A stretch of 16,079 nucleotides of DNA from JAPLKX01 sp035530195 (GTDB lineage: Bacteria > Hydrogenedentota > Hydrogenedentia > Hydrogenedentales > SLHB01). Position 1 is the first letter of the stretch, and each line of letters opens with the position of its first letter. The DNA is taken from the NCBI GenBank assembly GCA_035530195.1, contig DATKVG010000222.1:1-16079 (forward strand), in the 5' to 3' direction. The position numbers and the translations under genes are program-made. The notes beneath the pieces are model-generated. The model ran no database searches. It saw only the letters and a list, made by a program, of their open reading frames with translations, and had not been told where the DNA came from. Positions 1 to 6,880 of the stretch are shown here, one piece after another.

Positions 1-399
1 CATTACCATCTTTTCGTTCTTACTAAGGCCGCCGGTTTGCCACACAAAAATGGTAAAACTTGCCTACACGACCACGTAGTCTTTCCTCTGGACGTTGACT
101 CCCGAAGAGGTTAACACTACTAAAATCAATTAAATTTCATCCCAACTGCACATCTTACGGACCAACAAACACAGGTCAATGCGTTCTTTGAACGTTCAGA
201 AAAACCCAGAATATTCCTGAGGTGCGCGGTTTTTTGCTGTAGGCGCGGTCGTCTCGCCCGCGCCGTCCACACCACAGGCTGTCATTAACGAAGCAGGCTT
301 AGGTCAAAGACTGAGCGAAAATAAAGGTTTGCTGGGGTCGAATTGCTTGTGGTCCAGCCATCAATTTGCCCTTTGACGGTGCGGGCGAGACGTCTGCGC
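1..399. other. Intergenic region without a supported gene
   Basis: No open frame here has a credible start and length on either strand. The first 200 bases are visibly more AT-rich than the genes that follow. A perfect 10-base palindrome, TGAACGTTCA, lies at 189-198 and overlaps a second small inverted repeat (CGTTC at 182-186, GAACG at 190-194). A GC-rich repeat arm lies at 239-264 and its inverted partner at 378-403, overlapping the stop codon of the next gene. Confidence 0.6.
239..264 (+). repeat. Dispersed GC palindrome family, copy 1
   Basis: The segment begins GTAGGCGCGG and ends CGCCCGCGCC. The reverse complement of 378-403 matches it at 23 of 26 positions, so the two form an inverted pair around a 113-base spacer. 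A third related copy lies at 1521-1549. The conserved ends with a variable middle look like a dispersed palindromic repeat rather than coding sequence. Confidence 0.6.
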
Positions 400-403
400 C
401 TAC
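378..403 (-). repeat. Dispersed GC palindrome family, copy 2 (inverted)
   Basis: Read on the minus strand it starts GTAGGCGC and matches copy 1 at 23 of 26 bases. It covers the TAG stop codon (400-402) of the saccharopine-dehydrogenase-like gene, so the last codon of that gene lies inside the repeat. It could fold with copy 1 at the end of that transcript. Confidence 0.6.
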
Positions 404-1464
404 TCGACCCGCTGGCAGGTCACACCGCGCAGGCCCAGCACAAACTCCGCACCAAACGCCGTTGACGGCGTATGGGCGCCGGGCGCAACCTGCCCCTGCA
501 TGACGCGATCCGCGGCCGTCACCGCGGAGTCGTAGGTCAGGTCATAGGATTCGGGCGTGCGCATGACCATCGCGGCCCGTTTCCCCTCGGCGTTTGTGAC
601 TTCGCCGTACAACTCGGCCCAAGATGCCGAGCGTTCCGCCTCGGTTGGGCCTTTTACCTTTTTCGATATCAGCCAGTGCAGCAGCCGTTGCACGGGAACC
701 GCTCCCACAAGCCACCTAAACCATTGCAATATCTTGAGTTGCCGTAACTGGCCCGGCGTCGACGCCAGGTACACCTCGATGTCGGGGATGCCCGTCGAGT
801 AGTAGGCCGTTGAAACGTCCCCCCACGATATGGCCACAGCCAACGCCCGCCCGCTCTCAAAAGGTATGGTGGCTGTTTTCGAGCCCAGGGGGACGCTCGT
901 GATCAGCCCGCCGCGCCGGACCCGGCACCCGGCCGCGACGCCCTCGGCAACCGTTTTAGCGGTGCCGGGGCTCAGCTTCATCGCCGCGGCTTGGAACGCC
1001 AGTACGAGCCGGCGCGCGTCGGGCAGGGCGTGTTTCAGCATGGCCGCCAGGCAGTCCGACGGCACCACATCAAACCCCACCCCGGGGATCACGGCTATAC
1101 CGGCCTTTTTCCAAGTCTCGTTGCGGCCCTGGACGTATTCGAACACATCGATCTCGCCCGTGACGTCCAGGTAGTTGGTTTTGCTGCAGGCGCACGCATC
1201 GAGCATCGGCCGGGCCGTCCGGCTGAATGGCCCCGCACAATTCAGCACCGTGGCCACACCCTCGAGGTGACGCGCCGCCTCCGCCGGGTCGTCGAGGTCG
1301 AAAACCCGAGATTCAAACCCGAAATCACGCGCCATCGGCTCGATACTGTCCGCGGTTCGGCCGGCCAGGATGGGCTGCATACGCCTGCGCTGGGCCTCGC
1401 ACGCGCACAACCGCCCCGTATACCCGTTCGCCCCGTAGATCATCCACCGTTTGCCGGTTTCCAT
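400..1464 (-). CDS. Saccharopine-dehydrogenase-like NAD(P)-binding oxidoreductase
   Basis: A 354-residue cytosolic protein. Its N-terminal Rossmann fold shows the glycine-rich loop in IYGANGYTG (about residues 9-17). This is followed by LAGR, the NCAGPF strand end and a YLDVTGE motif, the pattern of the saccharopine dehydrogenase NADP-binding family and of the mycobacterial trans-acting enoyl reductase relatives. The C-terminal half is the usual divergent substrate domain. The start at 1464 was chosen over an upstream ATG at 1506 because a strong ribosome site (AAGGAGG) lies just before it. The gene is divergent from the AOR gene. The substrate cannot be read from sequence; true saccharopine dehydrogenase activity is unlikely without a lysine-pathway context. 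Reduction of an acyl or enoyl compound would suit the neighbours, but that is inference. Confidence 0.85.
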   Translation of the reverse strand: METGKRWMIYGANGYTGRLCACEAQRRRMQPILAGRTADSIEPMARDFGFESRVFDLDDPAEAARHLEGVATVLNCAGPFSRTARPMLDACACSKTNYLDVTGEIDVFEYVQGRNETWKKAGIAVIPGVGFDVVPSDCLAAMLKHALPDARRLVLAFQAAAMKLSPGTAKTVAEGVAAGCRVRRGGLITSVPLGSKTATIPFESGRALAVAISWGDVSTAYYSTGIPDIEVYLASTPGQLRQLKILQWFRWLVGAVPVQRLLHWLISKKVKGPTEAERSASWAELYGEVTNAEGKRAAMVMRTPESYDLTYDSAVTAADRVMQGQVAPGAHTPSTAFGAEFVLGLRGVTCQRVE

Positions 1465-1487
1465 ACGCGACCCCTCCTTCACAGTCC

Positions 1488-1499
1488 ATTGTATACAAC
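1488..1499 (-). promoter_or_regulatory. Palindromic -10-like/operator candidate upstream of the saccharopine-dehydrogenase-like gene
   Basis: A perfect 10-base palindrome, TTGTATACAA (1489-1498), lies 25 bases before the start codon and contains a TATACAAT -10-like sequence on the minus strand. No convincing -35 box is seen at 17 bases. It could be a promoter core or a regulator site in the divergent intergenic region. Confidence 0.35.
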
Positions 1500-1520
1500 T
1501 CCCCAAAACGGTTCATTTTA

Positions 1521-1549
1521 GTAGGCGCGGTCGACACGTCCGCGCCTAC
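1521..1549. repeat. Dispersed GC palindrome family, copy 3
   Basis: Perfect 10-base arms (GTAGGCGCGG at 1521-1530, CCGCGCCTAC at 1540-1549) surround a 9-base loop. The arms match the ends of the repeat pair at 239-264 and 378-403. It sits between the divergent starts of the saccharopine-dehydrogenase-like and AOR genes, where it could also act as a regulatory hairpin. Confidence 0.6.
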
Positions 1550-1648
1550 GCCCTGCGATGCGCGCTTGTTTCGGAATGCGTTGCGTTAGGGTACAATGGG
1601 GGGCCTGATGAGATGACATCGCGCCTCAAGGCGCTGGGAGGATTTCGC

Positions 1649-3547
1649 ATGGGTACGCAAATCGGCGGCTACATGGGGAAGGTGTTGCAGGTTGATCTGA
1701 CGACACAGGAGGTTGGTGAATACGCGTGGTCGGACCAGGACCGGGCCTTGTACCTCGGCGGGAAGATCATGGCGGCGAAGATCCTCTACGACCACGTGCA
1801 GGCCGGGACGGACCCGTTCTCTCCGGAGAATTATGTGGTGGTGTCGACGGGGCCGCTGTCGGGGACGAATGCGCCGTGCTCGAGCCGGTTCAACATGTCG
1901 ACGCTGTCTCCGTTAACGGGCCTGCTGGCGTCATCGAACTGCGGCGGGCCGTTCGGTCTCAGCCTGAAAAAGGCGGGGTACGACGCGCTGGTGATCAGGG
2001 GCAAGTCGGAGAAGCCGGTGTGGATCGAGATCACCGAGGAAGACGTCCTTTTCCACGATGCGCAGGGCCTCTGGGGGAAAACGACAAGCGAAACGCAGGA
2101 TGCGCTCGGGGCGGATCGAGGCAAGATCGTGATTGGCCCGGCGGGCGAGCACCTGGTGCGTTATGCGTGTGTGCTCAGCGGGGAACGGACGGCCGGCCGC
2201 GCGGGAGTCGGCGCGGTGATGGGATCGAAAAACCTCAAAGCGGTCACCGCGACGGGCAAAAAGCAGGTCGAGGTTCATGATCGCGCCAGGATGAAGAAGG
2301 TTTTTGGCGCCTGGATAAAACTGCTCAAGGGTCATCCGCTCACGGGCGAGGCTATGCCGAAGTACGGCACGGGATTTCTGCTTCGCTTGATGAACGAGCA
2401 CCACTTGCTCGCTACGCGGAATTTCAAGCACGGGCAGTTCAAGGATTTTGACATGGTCTCGGGCCAGACGCTGGCGGAGACGCGCCTGATCAAGAACGTG
2501 GGTTGCCAGACGTGTCCGATCCACTGCGGCCGAATCGTGGAAGTTAACGGCAAACAGGTCAAAGGGCCGGAGTTGGAGACGCTCGGGCTGTTGGGGCCGA
2601 ACCTCGAGAATAGCAGTCTCGACGCGATTATAGCGTGGAACTACCAGTTGGACGAATTAGGCATGGACACCATGAGCACGGGCGGGACGATCGCGTTTGC
2701 CATGGAACTCCAGGAGAAAGGCCTTTGGGATTCGGGGCTTCATTTCGGCGAGATCGCCAATCTGCCGCAGTTGTTCGAGCATATTGCGTATCGCCGGGGG
2801 ATCGGCGATTTGCTGGCGGAAGGCACGAAACGGTTGGCGGCGCGTTTCGGCGGCGAGGCGTTCGCGATCAACGTCAAAGGCCTTGAGTTGGCTGCGTACG
2901 AACCGCGGGGCGCGGTAGGCCAGGGGTTGGGTTACGCGACGGCAAATCGGGGGGGCTGCCATTTGAACTCTGGGTACTTGGTGCTCATGGAGGGCTTGGG
3001 CCTGCAGATGGACCCGCATACGCCCAGGGGGAAGGCGGCGTTCACCATCCTCAATCAAAACCTGATGGAGGGCGTAAGCGCGTCGGGCAACTGTTTGTTC
3101 TCGCTGTTCACGTTCTATCCCGGCTGGCTGATCACGCACCAGCACACAAGAGTCGCCAAGACGGTGAACGCCTTGCTTCCATACTTTGGGGGATCGACCA
3201 ACATGTTGAACAAGGCGCCCGGCAAGCTGGTCCCGATTCATATGCCCGGGCTTCCACAAACCAAGGCGTTGAGCGCGATCACCGGCTGGCGCATTACGAT
3301 GGGCGCACTCAAGGACATCGGCGAGCGGGGATTCAACCTCGAGCGTATGTTCAACCTCCGGATGGGCTTGACCGCGATGGACGACGCCCTGCCCAGACGG
3401 CTGACCCACGAACCTCAGGTGCCCGATGACCCCAAGTCAGTCGTGCCGCTCGAGGCGATGAAGAAAGAGTATTACGCGATCCGCGGCTGGGACGCCTCCT
3501 CCGGCGCACCTGGCGATAAGAAGAAAAAGCGGCTGGGCCTTGAATAA
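1649..3547 (+). CDS. Tungsten-dependent aldehyde:ferredoxin oxidoreductase (AOR family)
   Basis: A 632-residue protein, close to the usual length of about 600. AOR enzymes oxidise aldehydes to acids with ferredoxin, or run in reverse, using a tungsto-bispterin cofactor and one 4Fe-4S cluster. The cluster ligands are visible: C286, C289 and C293 in GCQTCPIHC, with distal C482 in GNCLF. The family motifs GRAGVGAVMGSKNLKAV (about 183-199), DELGMDTMSTGG and YEPRG are all present. The start at 1649 has GGGAGG at 1636-1641, seven bases upstream; the longer open frame upstream lacks a ribosome site and family similarity. The ALDH and SDR genes follow on the same strand. No tungsten transport or pterin genes are in view. 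It could belong to the broad family of uncharacterised AOR paralogues. Confidence 0.93.
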   Translation: MGTQIGGYMGKVLQVDLTTQEVGEYAWSDQDRALYLGGKIMAAKILYDHVQAGTDPFSPENYVVVSTGPLSGTNAPCSSRFNMSTLSPLTGLLASSNCGGPFGLSLKKAGYDALVIRGKSEKPVWIEITEEDVLFHDAQGLWGKTTSETQDALGADRGKIVIGPAGEHLVRYACVLSGERTAGRAGVGAVMGSKNLKAVTATGKKQVEVHDRARMKKVFGAWIKLLKGHPLTGEAMPKYGTGFLLRLMNEHHLLATRNFKHGQFKDFDMVSGQTLAETRLIKNVGCQTCPIHCGRIVEVNGKQVKGPELETLGLLGPNLENSSLDAIIAWNYQLDELGMDTMSTGGTIAFAMELQEKGLWDSGLHFGEIANLPQLFEHIAYRRGIGDLLAEGTKRLAARFGGEAFAINVKGLELAAYEPRGAVGQGLGYATANRGGCHLNSGYLVLMEGLGLQMDPHTPRGKAAFTILNQNLMEGVSASGNCLFSLFTFYPGWLITHQHTRVAKTVNALLPYFGGSTNMLNKAPGKLVPIHMPGLPQTKALSAITGWRITMGALKDIGERGFNLERMFNLRMGLTAMDDALPRRLTHEPQVPDDPKSVVPLEAMKKEYYAIRGWDASSGAPGDKKKKRLGLE

Positions 3548-3574
3548 AGACGCCGATTTATAAAGAGTGCATGA

Positions 3575-3605
3575 GGTTTCTTACCTGCTTTACACAGGGG
3601 AAACC
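3575..3605 (+). terminator. Nested hairpin downstream of the AOR gene
   Basis: The outer stem is GGTTTC (3575-3580) with GAAACC (3600-3605), and the inner stem is CCTG (3584-3587) with CAGG (3595-3598). It begins 27 bases after the AOR stop codon. No T-rich tail follows, so it may be an mRNA 3' end or stability hairpin rather than a classical intrinsic terminator. Confidence 0.35.
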
Positions 3606-3643
3606 ACCGCCGCGCGGTGTCCCGGGCTTCCTGACTTTCCTAC

Positions 3644-3672
3644 TTGCCGGATCTTGGCGCAACTGATATAGT
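3644..3672 (+). promoter_or_regulatory. Sigma70-like promoter of the aldehyde dehydrogenase gene
   Basis: TTGCCG (3644-3649) and TATAGT (3667-3672) are separated by exactly 17 bases, and the -10 box lies 50 bases before the GTG start. This suggests that the aldehyde dehydrogenase can be transcribed independently of the AOR gene. Housekeeping sigma consensus is assumed. Confidence 0.5.
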
Positions 3673-3722
3673 CTGGACACAAGTTCCCGCAGTTGGGATT
3701 GGAAAACCACAGGAGGCGCGTC

Positions 3723-5279
3723 GTGCAAGAGGTTGCTGTCAGAAACCCCAGGACGGGCGCCCCGCTCTACGTCCTCAATGAATATTCGGACGCGGAAGTC
3801 GCCGCCGTCTACGACCGCGCTCAAAAAGCGTCCGACCGGCTCCGCGCAATGTCGGTGCGCCAGCGGCTCGATGAAGCTCTCAAGCTCAAACACGCCATCC
3901 TTAAAAACCGCGAGAAAATGATTGACCGGATCTGCGAGGAGACCGGCAAGACCCGGTTAGATGCCCTGATGACCGAGATTTTCCCCGCACTCGGCATCAT
4001 CGACTACTACGACAAAAACGCCGAGAAGTTCCTGCGCGACCAGAAGGTCAAGACGCCCATCGCCCTGTTTCCCAAGAAATCCCGCATCTATTACGAGCCG
4101 CTTGGCACGGTCCTGATCATTTCGCCGTGGAATTACCCGTTCAGCCTCAGTTTCCCGCCGGCGATATGCGCGTTTATCGCCGGGAACGCGGTCATTATGA
4201 AGCCGTCGAGCTACGCGCCGCTGCGGGGCGTATACGAAGACATGGTCGAGACGGCGGGGTTCATCAAGGACGCCTTCCAGGTCGTCTACGGCAGTCGAAT
4301 CACCGGACACAAGCTCATCGAAGCCAAACCCAAAAAAATCTTCTTCACCGGCAGCGTCGGCGCGGGAAAGAAAGTGATGGCCCAGGCCGCCGATCACCTC
4401 ATCCCGGTCGAACTCGAACTCGGCGGAAAAGACCCCATGATCGTGTTCGACGACGTCAACATCGAGCGCACGGTCAACGGGGCATTGTGGGGCGGGTTCG
4501 TCAACAGCGGCCAGACCTGCACGTCTGTCGAGCGTCTCTACGTCCAGGAAGGCATCTACGACCCGTTCGTCACCGTCTTGAAAGAGAAACTCGCCAAACT
4601 CTCGACACACGCCACATCCAACCGCCCGGACGAGGGCGACATCGATATGGGTTGCATGACAGCCGAATTCCAAATCAAAACCGTAGAGGACCAGATCGCC
4701 GAGGCCAGAACACGCGGCGCAAACATCATCGCCGGCGGGGCCCGCAAGGAAAACACCCACCTGTTCGCCCCCACGCTGATCGAAAACGTCGACCCATCGA
4801 TGAAGGTCCAGCACGAGGAAACGTTCGGCCCCGTCATCACCATCACCAAGTTCAAAACCGAACAGGACGCCATCCGCCTCGGCAACGACTCGCCCTACGG
4901 CCTCAGCGCCAGCGTCTGGTCGGCCGACCTCGCGCGGGCCGACCGCGTCGCGCGGGCGCTCGTAACCGGGAACGTGTCCATCAACAACGTGCTGGCCACC
5001 CAGGGTAACAGCGGCCTCCCGTTTGGCGGCGTCAAGGACAGCGGGTTCGGCCGGTACAAAGGGCCGTTCGGCCTCCACTCGTTCTCCAACATCAAGTCCA
5101 TCCTCATTGATAAGCAAAACAACAAAATCGAACTGAACTGGTACCCGTATTCAAAAGAAAAATACGGGCTGTTCTCGCAGTTGCTCGACGCGATGTTCGG
5201 GGGCGGGGCGCTCGGGCTGCTCAAAACGGTTATGATCGCGACCAAGCTCGAGTCCCTGTGCAAAAAACGCAGGCTGTAA
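3723..5279 (+). CDS. NAD(P)-dependent aldehyde dehydrogenase
   Basis: A 518-residue ALDH superfamily enzyme that oxidises an aldehyde to the acid with NAD(P). Visible motifs are PWNYP (N137), FTGS (208-211), ELGGKDP with catalytic E232, GQTCTS with the nucleophile C266, and EETFGPV near 375. The start is a GTG with AGGAGG at 3711-3716, six bases upstream; the ATG at 3693 lacks a ribosome site. About 45 residues after the catalytic fold are hydrophobic and end in a basic KKRRL tail, which may place the enzyme at the membrane as in some fatty-aldehyde dehydrogenases (ALDH3 type). It lies between the AOR and SDR genes, so a fatty or aromatic aldehyde substrate is plausible but not shown. The stop codon lies inside a 14-base tandem duplication. 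Confidence 0.92.
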   Translation: MQEVAVRNPRTGAPLYVLNEYSDAEVAAVYDRAQKASDRLRAMSVRQRLDEALKLKHAILKNREKMIDRICEETGKTRLDALMTEIFPALGIIDYYDKNAEKFLRDQKVKTPIALFPKKSRIYYEPLGTVLIISPWNYPFSLSFPPAICAFIAGNAVIMKPSSYAPLRGVYEDMVETAGFIKDAFQVVYGSRITGHKLIEAKPKKIFFTGSVGAGKKVMAQAADHLIPVELELGGKDPMIVFDDVNIERTVNGALWGGFVNSGQTCTSVERLYVQEGIYDPFVTVLKEKLAKLSTHATSNRPDEGDIDMGCMTAEFQIKTVEDQIAEARTRGANIIAGGARKENTHLFAPTLIENVDPSMKVQHEETFGPVITITKFKTEQDAIRLGNDSPYGLSASVWSADLARADRVARALVTGNVSINNVLATQGNSGLPFGGVKDSGFGRYKGPFGLHSFSNIKSILIDKQNNKIELNWYPYSKEKYGLFSQLLDAMFGGGALGLLKTVMIATKLESLCKKRRL

Positions 5280-5297
5280 CTCTCAGGCTGTAACTCT
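5270..5297 (+). repeat. 14-base perfect tandem duplication over the ALDH stop codon
   Basis: CAGGCTGTAACTCT occurs at 5270-5283 and again at 5284-5297 without a gap. The first copy holds the last codons and TAA stop of the aldehyde dehydrogenase. It is probably a recent slippage event with no effect on the protein. Confidence 0.85.
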
Positions 5298-5387
5298 TAA
5301 GAAGCAGTGCGGCCGGTTCGGTGCGGTCGCGCTCCCGCGCGGCCGTGTGGTGGCGGTTTAAGACAAGGACGCTGCATGAAAAGTAGC

Positions 5388-5407
5388 GGTCGAGCAGGAG
5401 CTCGACC
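5388..5407 (+). repeat. Perfect hairpin upstream of the SDR gene
   Basis: GGTCGAGC (5388-5395) and GCTCGACC (5400-5407) are perfect 8-base arms around an AGGA loop. The hairpin lies 43 bases before the SDR start, in a 170-base gap that also holds a GC-rich imperfect hairpin at about 5323-5348. It has no T tract, so a dispersed palindromic repeat or 5'-leader structure is more likely than a terminator. Confidence 0.5.
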
Positions 5408-5449
5408 CCACCGATCTGCGGGTAGCAGCTCGAACTGGAGGAATGGACT

Positions 5450-6535
5450 ATGGGCGATAAAGCCGTGTTAATGACGGGGCCGGCCGGTTTCATCGGCAAG
5501 AACATCCTGGCCCACTATCTCCAACAAGACTGCGACCTCTACCTCGTCGAGACGGCCAAGGCCTGCCCACGCCTCCAGGCGCACGTGGATGCGGCCGTAC
5601 CCGACGCCGGCCGGCGCGCCCGCATCAAGGTGATCGCCGGAGATATCAAGCTGCCCTACCTGGGCCTCGATGGCCCGTTGCGCGACGAAGTCAAACAGCG
5701 CGTCACCCACGCAATTCATCTCGCCGCCCTCTACGACCTCGCCATCCCGCGCGGCATCGCCATGCAGGTCAATGTCGAGGGGACGCGCCACGTGATGGAG
5801 TTCATCGCCACGTTCAAGAACTTCCAGCGGCTCGCCTACGCCAGCACCGTCGCCATCAGTGGCACCTACACGGGCCTCTACACGGAAAACGATTTCGACA
5901 AGGGACAGGCCTTCAAGAACTTTTATGAAGAAACGAAATTCCTCGCCGAAAAAGAGGTGCGCGGCGCATGGAAAGACATTCCCGTGTTCATTTTCCGGCC
6001 CAGCATCATCGTCGGTCATTCCAAGACGGGCGTGATCGAAAAAATCGACGGGCCCTACTACTCGCTCGTGATGATCCGCCGCGGCATGAACCGCATCGGA
6101 CCCAACGCCGGCGCCAAATGCCACATCGCGCCCGTCGACTACGTCGCGGACGGCGTGTGCGCCCTGCTCGATCAGTGCGGTAACCCCGGCACGGTGTACT
6201 GCCTCGGCGACCCCAATCCTATGACGTACAACGAGTTTTTCGACCTGGTCTGCACGCGCTGGGGAAAAGGCAAGGTGTTGTTGCGGGTGCCGCCGGCCCT
6301 GATGTCGCCCATGATGCGGATCCCGCTGATGCAGAAACTGTGCGGGGTCCCGTTCGAGGCGTTCCAGTACGCCGACCTCCGCGTCGAGTACGGCACCGAA
6401 AACGCAACCGCCGCGCTGGTCCCGCTCGGGATCTCCTGCCCGCCGGTCACGGCGTACGTGGACGTCATGATCCAATATTTCGACCAGCACTATAACGACC
6501 CGGCGATCCGCCGCGGCGTCAAAGGCCTGCTGTAG
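5450..6535 (+). CDS. Extended SDR, thioester-reductase/fatty acyl-CoA reductase-like (NAD_binding_4 type)
   Basis: A 361-residue NAD(P)-dependent extended short-chain dehydrogenase. The N-terminal TGPAGFIG motif (9-16) is the TGxxGxxG nucleotide loop. The catalytic S132 region (YASTVAISG) and the Y159-x3-K163 pair (YEETK) are present, followed by FRPSIIVG, typical of the extended family. The pattern and the AALYDL/NVEGTRHV segment resemble the reductase domains that reduce acyl thioesters to aldehydes, though sugar epimerase or sterol dehydrogenase relatives cannot be excluded. The ribosome site GGAGG lies eight bases before the ATG. It follows the ALDH gene on the same strand after 170 bases. 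Making or consuming the aldehyde used by the neighbours is an inference. Confidence 0.82.
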   Translation: MGDKAVLMTGPAGFIGKNILAHYLQQDCDLYLVETAKACPRLQAHVDAAVPDAGRRARIKVIAGDIKLPYLGLDGPLRDEVKQRVTHAIHLAALYDLAIPRGIAMQVNVEGTRHVMEFIATFKNFQRLAYASTVAISGTYTGLYTENDFDKGQAFKNFYEETKFLAEKEVRGAWKDIPVFIFRPSIIVGHSKTGVIEKIDGPYYSLVMIRRGMNRIGPNAGAKCHIAPVDYVADGVCALLDQCGNPGTVYCLGDPNPMTYNEFFDLVCTRWGKGKVLLRVPPALMSPMMRIPLMQKLCGVPFEAFQYADLRVEYGTENATAALVPLGISCPPVTAYVDVMIQYFDQHYNDPAIRRGVKGLL

Positions 6536-6560
6536 AGGAAATATACGCTCAAGAAGCAAA

Positions 6561-6829
6561 GCTAAAGCAGTGACAAAAGTCGCGCTAAAGCGCGCTTTCA
6601 TGTGGGTAATAAGCCAAGATCACCCCGTCTAAAGACGGGTGCAAAGAGGAGCACGCTGAAGCATACTAAGTCATTGAACTGGCCCGTAATGCCCTTGAGT
6701 CAGCAGACGTGGGCGCCAAGTTTTAGCCTGCTTTAGCAGGCTCCTCTTTGGACCCGCCTTTAGGCGGGGTGGTAGTGGCTTGACCTTTTTCGACAGCGCG
6801 CTTTAGCGTGACTTCAAGACAGCTTTAGC
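6561..6829. repeat. REP/BIME-like inverted pair of hairpin arrays
   Basis: Two arms (about 6561-6670 and 6721-6829) are imperfect inverted copies around a 50-base spacer. Matching blocks in order from outside are GCTAAAGC (6561-6568) with GCTTTAGC (6822-6829), 6578-6597 with 6795-6814 (19 of 20), and 6642-6652 with 6740-6750 (11 of 11). Hairpins with a four-base TTTA or TAAA loop lie at 6581-6594, 6624-6639, 6726-6741 and 6753-6768. The central pair shows compensation: CCCGTC/GACGGG on the left and CCCGCC/GGCGGG on the right. No coding potential is seen. It lies between the SDR gene and the secreted propeller protein. Confidence 0.75.
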
Positions 6830-6880
6830 AACAAGCTTGCAGTTTGATGCACCTGGAACATGGGGAGAAGGATTCTATCT

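Noticed and set aside
1451..1648. N-terminal extension of the AOR protein by 66 residues
   Set aside because: The extension has no AOR similarity, crosses the palindrome at 1521-1549 and overlaps the divergent gene start; GGGAGG marks the start at 1649.
3957..5117. Long minus-strand frame of 386 codons opposite the aldehyde dehydrogenase
   Set aside because: It has biased composition (rich in D, V, G, R), no family motif and no ribosome site, and lies opposite an ALDH gene with all catalytic residues. GC-rich codon use explains the open frame.
5468..6601. Minus-strand frame of 377 codons opposite the SDR gene
   Set aside because: It shows no recognisable domain; the SDR on the plus strand has its nucleotide loop and catalytic pair.
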